Assembly (NCBI GenBank): GCA_945878575.1
Contig: CAMDUB010000015.1
Location: 1-46,465 of the forward strand
DNA: 46,465 bases
DNA from: Phycisphaera mikurensis NBRC 102666
GTDB taxonomy: Bacteria; Planctomycetota; Phycisphaerae; Phycisphaerales; SM1A02
Direction of reading: 5' to 3'
The stretch's first letter is position 1. Every line of letters begins with the position of its first letter. Both the position numbers and the translations under genes were made by a program. The notes under the pieces were generated by a model. That model ran no database searches and was not told the DNA's origin. It saw nothing but the letters and a program-made list of their open reading frames with translations. This document shows positions 16,840 through 24,785 of the stretch, in pieces.

Positions 16840-18021
16840 ATGGGCTATTCACTTCCATCCGAAGGCACCGAGCAACGCCGCGCCGTACGTGCGGCGTTGG
16901 CTGAGCGCATTGGTGCGTTGGAAGGTCGTGGGCAAGCGGTGTCCGATCGTCCCATTCACATCGCTACCGGGTGGACGGCGATCGATGCCGCGCTCGGTGG
17001 CGGCATTGCACGTGCGGGGCTACACGAGTGGTGGGGCGCGCTGCCCGAGGTGCGTGCGGTGCTGGTGCAACTGGCATGGAACGCCATCCTTCATGACGAT
17101 CAACATCGCGTGGGTGCGCATCGACATGTGGTGTGGGTGGGTCGTGAGGCGTGGCCGTCAGCAGATGCGCTGGTGCGCGGAATGCGCGCGCCCATCGCTG
17201 GAATGTTTGGTCAGCCGGTTCCGCGTACGTGGCCGGATGCACGACTGCACGATCGTTCGCTCTTGGTTGATGTACCAGCGCACGACCCTGGCGCGCGACT
17301 CTGGGCGATCGAACAAGCGGTGCGCTGCCCGGGTGTATGCGCCGTGATTGCCGATGGACGTGGATTTGATCTTGCTGCAACGCGTCGATTGCAACTCGCA
17401 GCGTCCGACACGTGTCTTCTTTCGATGCGCGGAGCAGAACATCGCCGCGGTGCGCGCCGCGGTGTGCTGACGGCATGCGCGACGCGCTGGATGGTGGAGC
17501 GCGCGGAAAGAACTGCACGCACTATCACCGAACGCGTACCGTGGTTACGAACGATGGACAAGCCCGGTGTGACGGAAGCTCGATTCGAAGCTCGATTCAG
17601 CGCGGATGCGGCCAGTGCATCACTTGAGGAACCGCGCAATGGATGGGAGCAGCGCGCCATCGATTCACTGATGGCACGTATTCCGCCTGAGCCTGCGTGG
17701 CACGTGACGCTTGAGCGTTCGAAGGGGACATCCATGCACATTTCCAGTGAATGCAGCGCACAGGCGGCGCATTCCTGGCAGTGGCAGGGGGCGATTGATC
17801 CACCCGCGCCCGAGGCAGCTGTTGCGCGAAGACGCGCCATGCGTGGCGAGCGATTGATGGCGGATCACGCCGCTCGGAGTGCTCAGGAGTTGCGCGCCTT
17901 GGAACATACGGAGAGCGCCGAGCCAACCGCTGGCGCCATCGCTCGCTCGCGTTCGCATGACCGAGTCACCAGCCGCGGCACACGTTGGGCGCGTGGCAGT
18001 GACGGACGAGGCGCTGCGTGA
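16840..18021 (+). CDS. imuA: ImuA-like mutasome accessory protein (RecA/SulA-like)
   Basis: Product of 393 residues. The N-terminal part has IHIATGWTAIDAALGGGIARAGLHEWWG, the usual start of the RecA-like ImuA core. This is followed by VRAVLVQLAWNAI where RecA would have its Walker A; the GxxxxGK motif is missing, as is common in ImuA. Next come HVVWVGREAWPSADALV, RSLLVDVPAHDPGARLWAIEQAVRCPGVCAVIADG and TRRLQLAASDTCLLSMR. ImuA works with ImuB and DnaE2 in damage-induced mutagenesis. imuB follows after 20 bp. The promoter carries the element shared with dnaE2. The C-terminal 120 residues are Ala/Arg-rich and poorly conserved. Identification rests on motif pattern plus neighbourhood. Confidence 0.85.
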   Translation: MGYSLPSEGTEQRRAVRAALAERIGALEGRGQAVSDRPIHIATGWTAIDAALGGGIARAGLHEWWGALPEVRAVLVQLAWNAILHDDQHRVGAHRHVVWVGREAWPSADALVRGMRAPIAGMFGQPVPRTWPDARLHDRSLLVDVPAHDPGARLWAIEQAVRCPGVCAVIADGRGFDLAATRRLQLAASDTCLLSMRGAEHRRGARRGVLTACATRWMVERAERTARTITERVPWLRTMDKPGVTEARFEARFSADAASASLEEPRNGWEQRAIDSLMARIPPEPAWHVTLERSKGTSMHISSECSAQAAHSWQWQGAIDPPAPEAAVARRRAMRGERLMADHAARSAQELRALEHTESAEPTAGAIARSRSHDRVTSRGTRWARGSDGRGAA

Positions 18022-18041
18022 GCCCCAGGTGAGATTCATCG

Positions 18042-19211
18042 ATGCCGCCCACTGTTATTCCATGGTTCATCGCGATTGTGCTTCCCGAATGGACGCGATC
18101 GCCAGCAACGCTGAATCGCATGGCACTCTGGTGCATGCGATTCACGCCGCGTGTTCATGTGGAACAGATCGAACGCGCTGCTGAGCGGGCGTCAACGTCA
18201 TCGCTGCCACCATCACTTCCGCCATCGCTGCCGCCCCTCATCTTGCTTGATGTCAGCGGCTGCCTCCGTGTGAATGGCGGTGCCAATCGCGTTGTGACGC
18301 GCTTGACCCGCGGGCTCACGCGTCGTGGCATTGTTCACGCGATTGGCAGCGCACCATCGAGCGGTCAGGCAGTCGTGCAAGCTATGGGCGTTGCGCTGGG
18401 GTGCCAATCCGCGATTGATGAACTGCCGTTTGAATGCTTACGGCTCTCTCATGCCATCTGCACCGCGCTGCGGGAGGTGAATCTCACGCGCATTGGGGAG
18501 GCGCGCGTCATCACGCGCTCGGCGCTGGCGGATCGCTATGGACCAGAGCTCAGCGAACGGCTTGACATGGCGGCGGGCGTGCGCGCGTGGCCATTTCGCG
18601 CGGTGGCGCCGCCGGGTCCGGTGCTTGGCGAATTTATCTTTGCATCGCCGTGCGCGCAACAGGAAGCAGTAGATCTGGCATGCATGCAAGCAGTGGAATT
18701 GCTCTGTGCAGCGTTGGCGGCTGCAGGTAATGCACGTAGAAACGAAGATGGATCCGTGCGTGCACCCCGCATCGGCTGCGCGCATAGTCGTGGCGTACGG
18801 ACGCTGGAGGTACGCATTGAACGCGCGCGCTTAGCGCCGGTCATTGGCACCATCCACTTTGGCGCACCCACCCGTGACGCGCGACACCTGTGGTCCATTC
18901 TGCGTCCGCGCATACAGCGCATGCATCTGGGTGAGCATGAACGCGGCGAAGGTATTGAGCGAATTCTGCTGACTGCCGCACGTATGGGTCGCTGCCAAAG
19001 CGGGACCCCATTTCTTGGTGGCGCGGTCGGCATGGCAGCCTCCGGAACACACGAACCGAACATTACGCGCGGGAGCGGCGGGGGAGATCGCAGTACCGCC
19101 GTTCATTCCAACAACGATCACCATGCAGCCACAGAGCGCGCTATTGGTGAATTTGTTGATCAATTGCGCGCCCGCCTTGGTAGTGATGTCGTGCAGCGCG
19201 CGCATGCGTAG
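18042..19211 (+). CDS. imuB: ImuB-like Y-family polymerase homolog, shortened
   Basis: Inactive Y-family homolog that bridges the mutasome. The start is fixed by an in-frame stop just upstream; AGGTGA at 18027-18032 is a good ribosome site. Recognisable parts: IPWFIAIVLPEW (first palm strand), ALWCMRFTPRVHVEQ, LILLDVSGCLRVNGG (palm), GLTRRGIVHAIGSAPSSGQAV, the helix-hairpin region LREVNLTRIGEARVITRSALADRYGPELSERLDMAAG, a little-finger-like domain, and the C-terminal EFVDQLRARLGSDVVQR. Odd: in typical ImuB about 60 residues (palm/fingers, the NPAARALG region) separate the first strand from the ALW helix, but here only a few do. Length is 389 against roughly 450-500. No QLPLW-type clamp motif is visible before the C-terminal helix. 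A serine/proline-rich PPSLPPSLPP insert is present. Confidence 0.8.
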   Translation: MPPTVIPWFIAIVLPEWTRSPATLNRMALWCMRFTPRVHVEQIERAAERASTSSLPPSLPPSLPPLILLDVSGCLRVNGGANRVVTRLTRGLTRRGIVHAIGSAPSSGQAVVQAMGVALGCQSAIDELPFECLRLSHAICTALREVNLTRIGEARVITRSALADRYGPELSERLDMAAGVRAWPFRAVAPPGPVLGEFIFASPCAQQEAVDLACMQAVELLCAALAAAGNARRNEDGSVRAPRIGCAHSRGVRTLEVRIERARLAPVIGTIHFGAPTRDARHLWSILRPRIQRMHLGEHERGEGIERILLTAARMGRCQSGTPFLGGAVGMAASGTHEPNITRGSGGGDRSTAVHSNNDHHAATERAIGEFVDQLRARLGSDVVQRAHA

Positions 19212-19221
19212 AATGCTTCGC

Positions 19222-19698
19222 ATGAATCTCATCTGCACATTGACATCGGCGCGCCTGCTGGCATGCTGCCGCGTTCTTTCGTTCACCCTTGCGGGCGTAT
19301 TTCTGGCAGGCTGCACGATGAATCCCTTCATCATGAATTACCGCGGCGATCGAATGACGCCGGTTCTTGAAGCTCAAGTAGTGCAGGATGCGCCAGCCGA
19401 CGGAACCGCCACCGAGATCGGTTCGAGCACCTTCCTTGCGTCCGTTCCAAAGGCGGGCGACGCCGAAGCGATCGAAGCAGCCCGCGAGGTGGGGGCTGGA
19501 ATGGTGAAGTGGAGTTGTGTGAATGCCGGCAAGATTCAGTCGACGGAATTGGATCCGGTTTACCAGCGCCGCGCCGAAGGCCGCGGCAACTTTGGCACCT
19601 ATGCCCCCCTTCCTGGCCAACGCGAGTCATGGCAGTACACGGCACGATTCTGGCGCGCCAACGCCGCATCCGGGTCAACACCAACGCCACGCGGGTAA
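19222..19698 (+). CDS. Small lipoprotein of unknown function, downstream of imuB
   Basis: From ATG 19222 the product starts MNLICTLTSARLLACCRVL and runs through FTLAGVFLAGCTM, a type II signal with lipobox LAGC. In-frame ATGs at 19204 and 19213 would lengthen it slightly, and the first would overlap the imuB end. The mature part of about 125 residues includes IGSSTFLASVPKAG, MVKWSCVNAGKIQSTELDP and NFGTYAPLPGQRESWQYTARFW. I recognise no family. It lies only 10 bp after imuB on the same strand, so it is probably cotranscribed with imuA-imuB and would share any damage control. Longer readings with starts far upstream inside imuB are rejected, since the signal peptide begins here. Confidence 0.65.
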   Translation: MNLICTLTSARLLACCRVLSFTLAGVFLAGCTMNPFIMNYRGDRMTPVLEAQVVQDAPADGTATEIGSSTFLASVPKAGDAEAIEAAREVGAGMVKWSCVNAGKIQSTELDPVYQRRAEGRGNFGTYAPLPGQRESWQYTARFWRANAASGSTPTPRG

Positions 19699-19704
19699 TC
19701 CCGC
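19691..19704. terminator. Small hairpin between convergent genes
   Basis: GCGGG (19691-19695), loop TAAT containing the lipoprotein stop codon, CCCGC (19700-19704). A perfect 5-bp GC stem between two convergent genes, without a U tract. Weak evidence for termination. Confidence 0.25.
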
Positions 19705-19730
19705 CCCTGGCCGCATTCAGTCAGCGTCCA

Positions 19731-21083
19731 TTACGGTGCCGCTGCCGGGGCAATCTTGATTGAAGCCACTGGTCCTTTGAATCCGTCCTTCTCGGCATTG
19801 CTTGAGACCACCCATTGCGTAGGTAGCCGCAGCGCTTCCGGCCCGGCATAGGCCACAGCATCCAGCGTCAGCGATGCAACACTTGCGTCACCAACACGAC
19901 CAGGATGACCGATCTGCACCAATCGACCGGTCTCCTTGTCGATCGCCAGGTAAGTAGCGTTTCCTTCAAACCATGTGACGATGTAATCGCAACGGGCATC
20001 GCCGAGCGTTCCTTCGCCGGTCTTGAGCGCAAGCAGTCCCGCCTCGGGCCGATAGCGCGCGCGCATAATGGCATACGGCTGGCGATTCATGAGTCGCTCA
20101 AAGGCCGTGCGTCGTGAATCGGCGAGTGCAGTAGTTCGACCATTGCTTGAAGTGATCACCGCGGTGTCCGGAGTCACCAGCGTTTCATATTGATAGTTGT
20201 CCTTTGGCGTTCCGCCTACCTTCTGCCACACATCAACGCGGCGCATGGTGTGTGGGCCAGCAAACTCCAGCGTCTCCGTGATGTCCCATGAATCAGCGCC
20301 CTGCAGGACGCGGCGTGTCGACACCTGTGTGAACATCTTTGCGGCTTTCACAGCGTCTTTTCCGCCTGACCAAGCAATCCATCGGTCCAGTGCCGCAAGT
20401 CCAGCGGCTTGCTGCTCGGGCGTGCCTGCTGGTATTTCATCAGCGGGCTCCATATAGCGGCGCGGTTGTGCACGAAACAACTTCATGCATTCGTCGGATG
20501 CAAAGAAGTACAGCATCCCTTCTTGCAACGCATATCGGCGCGCATCACCGAGTCCACCGAGCGGCCCCATTCGCCCGCATGCGCCGCCTTGTTGCGCAGC
20601 AAAGCGGGCTGGCTCGCGATTGAACTGGTCGCGCGTGGCAGCATTCGCAAAGATGTAGGTGTTCCCCTCATACGTCACAAAGATTGATCGTTCACCAGCA
20701 ACCACTTTGCCCAATTGCAGTAGCACCGGATCCACCGGCAAGGTGCGCTCTGGCGTCGCGTTGGCAGCATTCGATACAGCTTCCGGGGTATTGAGCAGCG
20801 GCGATTGCGGCATCAGCGTTGCGGGTGCAGCGGCGGGTGTCGTAGGAGGTGCAGCGGCAGGTGTTACTGCGGGTGCCGTAGGTGCAGCAGCAGGTGCCGT
20901 GGGCGGCGCAGTGGCGGTTGCTGTGGCGGGCGCCGTCGGCGGTGCCGCAACAGGCGCTGCACCGGGCACGCTCGGCGTTCCTTGATCAGTTACCAACGGC
21001 GGCGCACAGACACTTGCGCCCCCATGCACGAACGCGTTGCAGAGCAGGGCGGAAGCGAGAAGAGTGATGTGTGCCATGTGCAT
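19731..21083 (-). CDS. Exported protein with YHS-like domains and Ala/Pro linker
   Basis: From the ATG at 21083 (a TTG at 21098 and an ATG at 21077 are alternatives) the protein begins MHMAHITLLASALLCNAFVHGG, a signal peptide. Next is an Ala/Pro/Thr-rich linker of about 65 residues (APPTAPAAAPTAPAVTPAAA). Then come two YHS-like units: IFVTYEGNTYIFANAATRDQFNREP and ACGRMGPLGGLGDARRY with GMLYFFASDECMKLFRAQPRRYM. YHS domains are associated with metal or small-molecule binding. The C-terminal 250 residues (LDRWIAWSGGKDAVKAAK, RRVLQGADSWDITETLEFAG, GDARCDYIVTWFEGNATYLA) resemble periplasmic beta-rich LolA-type folds; this part is inference. The gene sits between the imuAB operon and dnaE2 on the opposite strand. 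Its promoter region is shared with dnaE2. Confidence 0.72.
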   Translation of the reverse strand: MHMAHITLLASALLCNAFVHGGASVCAPPLVTDQGTPSVPGAAPVAAPPTAPATATATAPPTAPAAAPTAPAVTPAAAPPTTPAAAPATLMPQSPLLNTPEAVSNAANATPERTLPVDPVLLQLGKVVAGERSIFVTYEGNTYIFANAATRDQFNREPARFAAQQGGACGRMGPLGGLGDARRYALQEGMLYFFASDECMKLFRAQPRRYMEPADEIPAGTPEQQAAGLAALDRWIAWSGGKDAVKAAKMFTQVSTRRVLQGADSWDITETLEFAGPHTMRRVDVWQKVGGTPKDNYQYETLVTPDTAVITSSNGRTTALADSRRTAFERLMNRQPYAIMRARYRPEAGLLALKTGEGTLGDARCDYIVTWFEGNATYLAIDKETGRLVQIGHPGRVGDASVASLTLDAVAYAGPEALRLPTQWVVSSNAEKDGFKGPVASIKIAPAAAP

Positions 21084-21144
21084 GAGAATGATCCGCAAGA
21101 TGCCAACGTACAGGTGGATACGTCAGCGTATTCGCGGTGACTCA

Positions 21145-21190
21145 TTGGAATTTCGCCCTCTGATTTACTATACTAACAAACACCGTACAA
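21145..21190 (+). promoter_or_regulatory. dnaE2 promoter with the same putative damage-response operator
   Basis: A -35 hexamer TTGGAA (21145-21150), 18-bp spacer, -10 hexamer TATACT (21169-21174), then CTAACAAACACCGTACAA at 21173-21190, identical in all 18 bases and in its position over the -10 to the element before imuA. Direct repeat ACAA-N7-ACAA at 21176-21179 and 21187-21190. A repressor bound here would cover the -10 and the start site. Confidence 0.72.
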
Positions 21191-21210
21191 ATAATCAAGG
21201 CGCCGATTCT

Positions 21211-24200
21211 GTGCTTGAAAATCAACCATTCTGTGAACTGGCGGCTCTCAGCAACTTCTCCTTCCTTGAAGGGGCAAGTCATCCTGAAGAGGTCATTGCC
21301 CGCGCGGCGCAGCTTCGACTTGGCGCAGTGGCGATCGCTGATCGCCACACCATGGCTGGGGTAGTGCGCGCGCATGTTGCCGCGAAGCAGCATGGAATGC
21401 AGTTGGTGGTTGGAACGCGCTGCAACTTTCTGCTTGGCGCTGATGATGAGCCAACGCATCTCGAGGTGGTGTTGCTTGCTGAGTCAGCAGACGGCTACGC
21501 GCGCCTGTGCCGGCTGCTCACTCTCGGCAAGCGCAGAGCTGGCTGGACGCTTGACATGGACGAAAATGTCGCAGCTGTTGCGGCCGGAATTGAATCACGC
21601 ACCGCTGCGCGCAATTCATCTGCGTGCCATCTGTGGCTCCATGATCTGGTCGATGCCAGCGTGCAGTCACTTGGAAGCGGCGAGCCTGGTGATGGATCGG
21701 GTCATGGATCCGGACGTAAGCCAGGGACAGATCGGCCGCTTGCTCCGTTTGCCATTCCTGGCGTGCAAGCCATCGTGATGCCACCCGATGAATACGGCGC
21801 GATGCAGCCGCGGTTTCTTGAATCACTTCGTTGGCTTCGTACCGTCTTTGATGATGATCGACTTTCACTTGGATTCGTGCGTCGCTCAGGCACTGATGCC
21901 GCACTTCGGCTGCTGCAGTTGGAGTGGATTTCTACTGAAGCGTGCGTGCCGCTTGTGGCAAGCAACGATCCATACTGCCATGTCCGTGATAGACAAGAAA
22001 TACAGGATATTTTGACCGCAATCCGCGCCGGACACACGGTGAAAGAGCTACGTTCATTTGAACGAACCCGCGCAGTCGATCGAGCTCATGGGTGTGCGCA
22101 CCAAGGCGCGCGCCTCTTTCCCGACGACGCGCGACACCTGGTTGACGCGGATGACATGCGAGCGGTGCTTACTGATGTTCCGGCCGAAGTGTGCGACGCA
22201 GCAATCGTACGCAGCGCTGTAGTGGCAAAGCGGTGCGCGGGATTCTCCATGTCAATGCTTCGCTATCGATACCCGCGCGAAGTCGCACCACCTGGCGTTG
22301 ATCCAATGACGCACTTACGGCGACTAGTCGAAGATGGCGCGGCATTGCACTGGCCGTCGCAGCGTTCTCCGTCACAGCGTTCTCCGTCACAGCACTCTCC
22401 ACCACAGCACTCTCCGCCATCACCCGTCGATCAGCCATCAGCGAGTTTTGCATCAGAGCCGAGTATCCCTGCAAAAGTAAGCTCGCAACTTGAACATGAA
22501 TTCTCCATCATTGCTGAACTCGGCTATGCGTGCTACTTCCTGACCGTGCACGCCATTGTCAGCTTTGCACGCTCACGAGGAATTCTCTGCCAAGGTCGAG
22601 GCGCCGCCGCAAACAGCGCCGTCTGTTTCTGCCTTGGAATTACAGCTGTTGACCCCTCTCGCAGCGACATGCTCTTTGAGCGATTCATCAGCCGAGAAAG
22701 AGACGAGCCGCCAGACATTGATGTCGACTTTGAACACGAACGGCGCGAAGAAGTCATTCAATTCATCTATCAAACATGGGGAAGAGCCCGCGCCGCGTTG
22801 TGCGCGGAAGTGATTTGCTTTCGCGACCGTAGTTCACTCCGTGAGGCAGCGAAAGCGCTCGGCGTTCCGCCCGAATCACCGGAAGCAGTGCGGATTGCCG
22901 CGGCAATAGAAGGATTCCCTCGTCATCTTTCGCAACATGTTGGCGGATTCATCATCACCGATGGTCCGCTGTGCGAACTGGTGCCGGTGCGCAACGCTCG
23001 TATGGACGCGCGCACCATCGTTGAGTGGGATAAAGATGACATTGATGCCATGGGCATGCTAAAAATGGACGTACTTGCGCTGGGGATGCTCACCGCCATT
23101 CGCAAAGCGATTGATCTTGGCAATAGCTGTCCGGTTCCGGGCTGGCCGTGTAGTCCGTCCGGTACTGGAGCGCTGACGTACTGCACTGTTCCTGCCGAAG
23201 ACCCAGCAACCTATGCGATGGCATGTCGCGCCGACACAGTGGGGGTCTTTCAGATCGAAAGCCGCGCGCAGATGAGTATGTTGCCGCGCCTGAAACCACG
23301 CTGTTTCTATGACCTAGTGATTGAAGTTGCCATTGTGCGCCCTGGGCCTATCCAAGGAAATATGGTGCACCCATACCTGCGTCGGCGCGACGGTACTGAT
23401 GTAACGCACTATCCCAATGAGTCCATTCGCGCAGTACTTGGAAAGACGCTTGGCGTGCCACTGTTTCAAGAGCAGGCAATGTTGCTTGCAGTAGTAGCAG
23501 CCGGCTTTACCCCCGGTGAGGCGGACAAACTGCGACGCGCCATCGCTTCATGGAAGCGTTCTGGAAATCAGATTGCTGCATTCAAGGATCAGCTGGAGTC
23601 CGGCATGCGTGCCCGTGGGTATTCCGAACAGTTTGCTGCGCAGGTATTCGGGCAGATTCAAGGTTTCTCTGGTTACGGATTTCCGGAGAGTCACGCAGCG
23701 AGCTTTGCGCTCTTGGTCTATGTATCGGCATGGCTCAAGTGTCATCATCCGGCAGCATTCACTGCCGCGCTTCTCAATAGTCAGCCGATGGGTTTCTACG
23801 CGCCCGCGCAGTTGGTGCGTGATGCGCGCGAGCACGGGGTTGATGTTCGGCCGGTTGATGTATTGGTAAGCGAATGGGACTGCACGCTGGAGGACGGATC
23901 CGCACCGGGCGAGGATCCCGCATCCAAACATCAGTACGGGGTGCACGCGCACCCCGCGCTTCGCCTTGGCCTGCGCATGGTGTCTGGCTTACGTGCAGAA
24001 GACGGCCACGCAGTAGCGTCCGTGGCGCGCAGTCGGCGCTCCCACCCAACATTTGCATCGGTGGAATCCCTGTGGCGCTCGTCTGGCTGCAGTCTGCACG
24101 CGCTGCGGCGCTTGGCAGCGGCGGACGCGTTTGCGGGCATGGGAATTTCCCGCCAGCAAGCACTCTGGCAGGTGCGTGCCTTGCGCGGCGGCGATACTCC

Positions 24201-24717
24201 CGTTCTTGACGATGCCGCGCAGCGCGGCGCCACGCTCTTTGACATGCTGCCGCAGCCATTGCCGCCAGTTCCAGCGCTTCGCTCCGTTGCTGCTGACTAC
24301 TCGAGCACCGGACTTTCATTGCACGACCACCCGATTCGATTCCTGCGCGAATCAATCGCGCGTCGCGGAGGATCCGAGTGCGCGCAACTCCGCGCTATCG
24401 GCGCAGCGTCCGAACGACCCATCGCCGCCGTGGCTGGATTAGTCCTGTGCCGGCAACGCCCGTCCACGGCATCGGGAATCATGTTCATGACGATTGAGGA
24501 CGAGACGGGCATTGCCAATCTCATCATTCGGCCCCGTGTGTACGAGCGAGTTCGAAGCATCGTGCGCCATGCAACCACGCTCTTGGCGGAAGGCACGGTT
24601 GAGCATCGTTCCGGGGTCACGCACCTGATAGTGCGTCGTATCACCGATCTGTCCGAAGAATTGAGCCAGATGGCGATGGGCGATCACATCGCACAGCAGT
24701 CGCGGGACTTTCGTTAG
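21211..24717 (+). CDS. dnaE2: Error-prone DNA polymerase III alpha subunit homolog
   Basis: C-family polymerase used for damage-induced mutagenesis with ImuA/ImuB. I start at GTG 21211, giving 1168 codons, because it follows the promoter and CAAGG (21196-21200) and the family start FCELAALSNFSFLEGASHPEEV is next. Motifs: the PHP region IADRHTMAGVVRAHVAAKQHG; ELGYACYFLTVHAIVSFARSRGILCQGRGAAANSAV; catalytic aspartates in PDIDVDFEHERREEV (about residue 501); VGVFQIESRAQMSML; VAIVRPGPIQGNMVHPYL; FPESHAASFALLVYVSAWLKCHHP; and a C-terminal OB fold (GIMFMTIEDETGIANLIIRP). Longer than the usual 1030-1100 owing to inserts, notably about residues 377-415 (SPSQRSPSQ repeats) and a Gly/Ser stretch near residue 157. 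Catalytic residues look intact. Confidence 0.95.
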   Translation: MLENQPFCELAALSNFSFLEGASHPEEVIARAAQLRLGAVAIADRHTMAGVVRAHVAAKQHGMQLVVGTRCNFLLGADDEPTHLEVVLLAESADGYARLCRLLTLGKRRAGWTLDMDENVAAVAAGIESRTAARNSSACHLWLHDLVDASVQSLGSGEPGDGSGHGSGRKPGTDRPLAPFAIPGVQAIVMPPDEYGAMQPRFLESLRWLRTVFDDDRLSLGFVRRSGTDAALRLLQLEWISTEACVPLVASNDPYCHVRDRQEIQDILTAIRAGHTVKELRSFERTRAVDRAHGCAHQGARLFPDDARHLVDADDMRAVLTDVPAEVCDAAIVRSAVVAKRCAGFSMSMLRYRYPREVAPPGVDPMTHLRRLVEDGAALHWPSQRSPSQRSPSQHSPPQHSPPSPVDQPSASFASEPSIPAKVSSQLEHEFSIIAELGYACYFLTVHAIVSFARSRGILCQGRGAAANSAVCFCLGITAVDPSRSDMLFERFISRERDEPPDIDVDFEHERREEVIQFIYQTWGRARAALCAEVICFRDRSSLREAAKALGVPPESPEAVRIAAAIEGFPRHLSQHVGGFIITDGPLCELVPVRNARMDARTIVEWDKDDIDAMGMLKMDVLALGMLTAIRKAIDLGNSCPVPGWPCSPSGTGALTYCTVPAEDPATYAMACRADTVGVFQIESRAQMSMLPRLKPRCFYDLVIEVAIVRPGPIQGNMVHPYLRRRDGTDVTHYPNESIRAVLGKTLGVPLFQEQAMLLAVVAAGFTPGEADKLRRAIASWKRSGNQIAAFKDQLESGMRARGYSEQFAAQVFGQIQGFSGYGFPESHAASFALLVYVSAWLKCHHPAAFTAALLNSQPMGFYAPAQLVRDAREHGVDVRPVDVLVSEWDCTLEDGSAPGEDPASKHQYGVHAHPALRLGLRMVSGLRAEDGHAVASVARSRRSHPTFASVESLWRSSGCSLHALRRLAAADAFAGMGISRQQALWQVRALRGGDTPVLDDAAQRGATLFDMLPQPLPPVPALRSVAADYSSTGLSLHDHPIRFLRESIARRGGSECAQLRAIGAASERPIAAVAGLVLCRQRPSTASGIMFMTIEDETGIANLIIRPRVYERVRSIVRHATTLLAEGTVEHRSGVTHLIVRRITDLSEELSQMAMGDHIAQQSRDFR
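22354..22413 (+). repeat. 15-bp tandem repeat (4 units) inside dnaE2
   Basis: Four consecutive 15-bp units, consensus CCGTCRCAGCRYTCT, at 22354-22368, 22369-22383, 22384-22398 and 22399-22413. They encode PSQRS, PSQRS, PSQHS and PPQHS. The unit is a multiple of three, so copy-number change keeps frame. The insert falls between the conserved DGAA and IPAKVSSQLEHE segments of the polymerase. Confidence 0.88.
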
Positions 24718-24739
24718 CAATGACCAGCGGACACACTGC

Positions 24740-24754
24740 CCGGCACACTGCCGG
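24740..24754. terminator. Candidate terminator hairpin between dnaE2 and the Cys-rich gene
   Basis: CCGGCA (24740-24745), loop CAC, TGCCGG (24749-24754): a perfect 6-bp GC-rich stem in the 68-bp gap between two convergent genes, 22 bp after the dnaE2 stop. No U tract. Confidence 0.35.
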
Positions 24755-24785
24755 TGTTCGCGTGCCCGCACTCATGATCTGAGCA

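Noticed and set aside
18021-18130. Frameshift or misread start as the cause of the short ImuB N terminus
   Set aside because: An in-frame stop at 18030-18032 and only 20 bp after imuA leave no room upstream. The first palm strand is already present in frame, so the missing part is internal and the frame is continuous.
19015-19221. Longer N-terminal extension of the lipoprotein after imuB
   Set aside because: The extension would overlap imuB and place about 70 residues before an obvious type II signal peptide; the start is at or near 19222.
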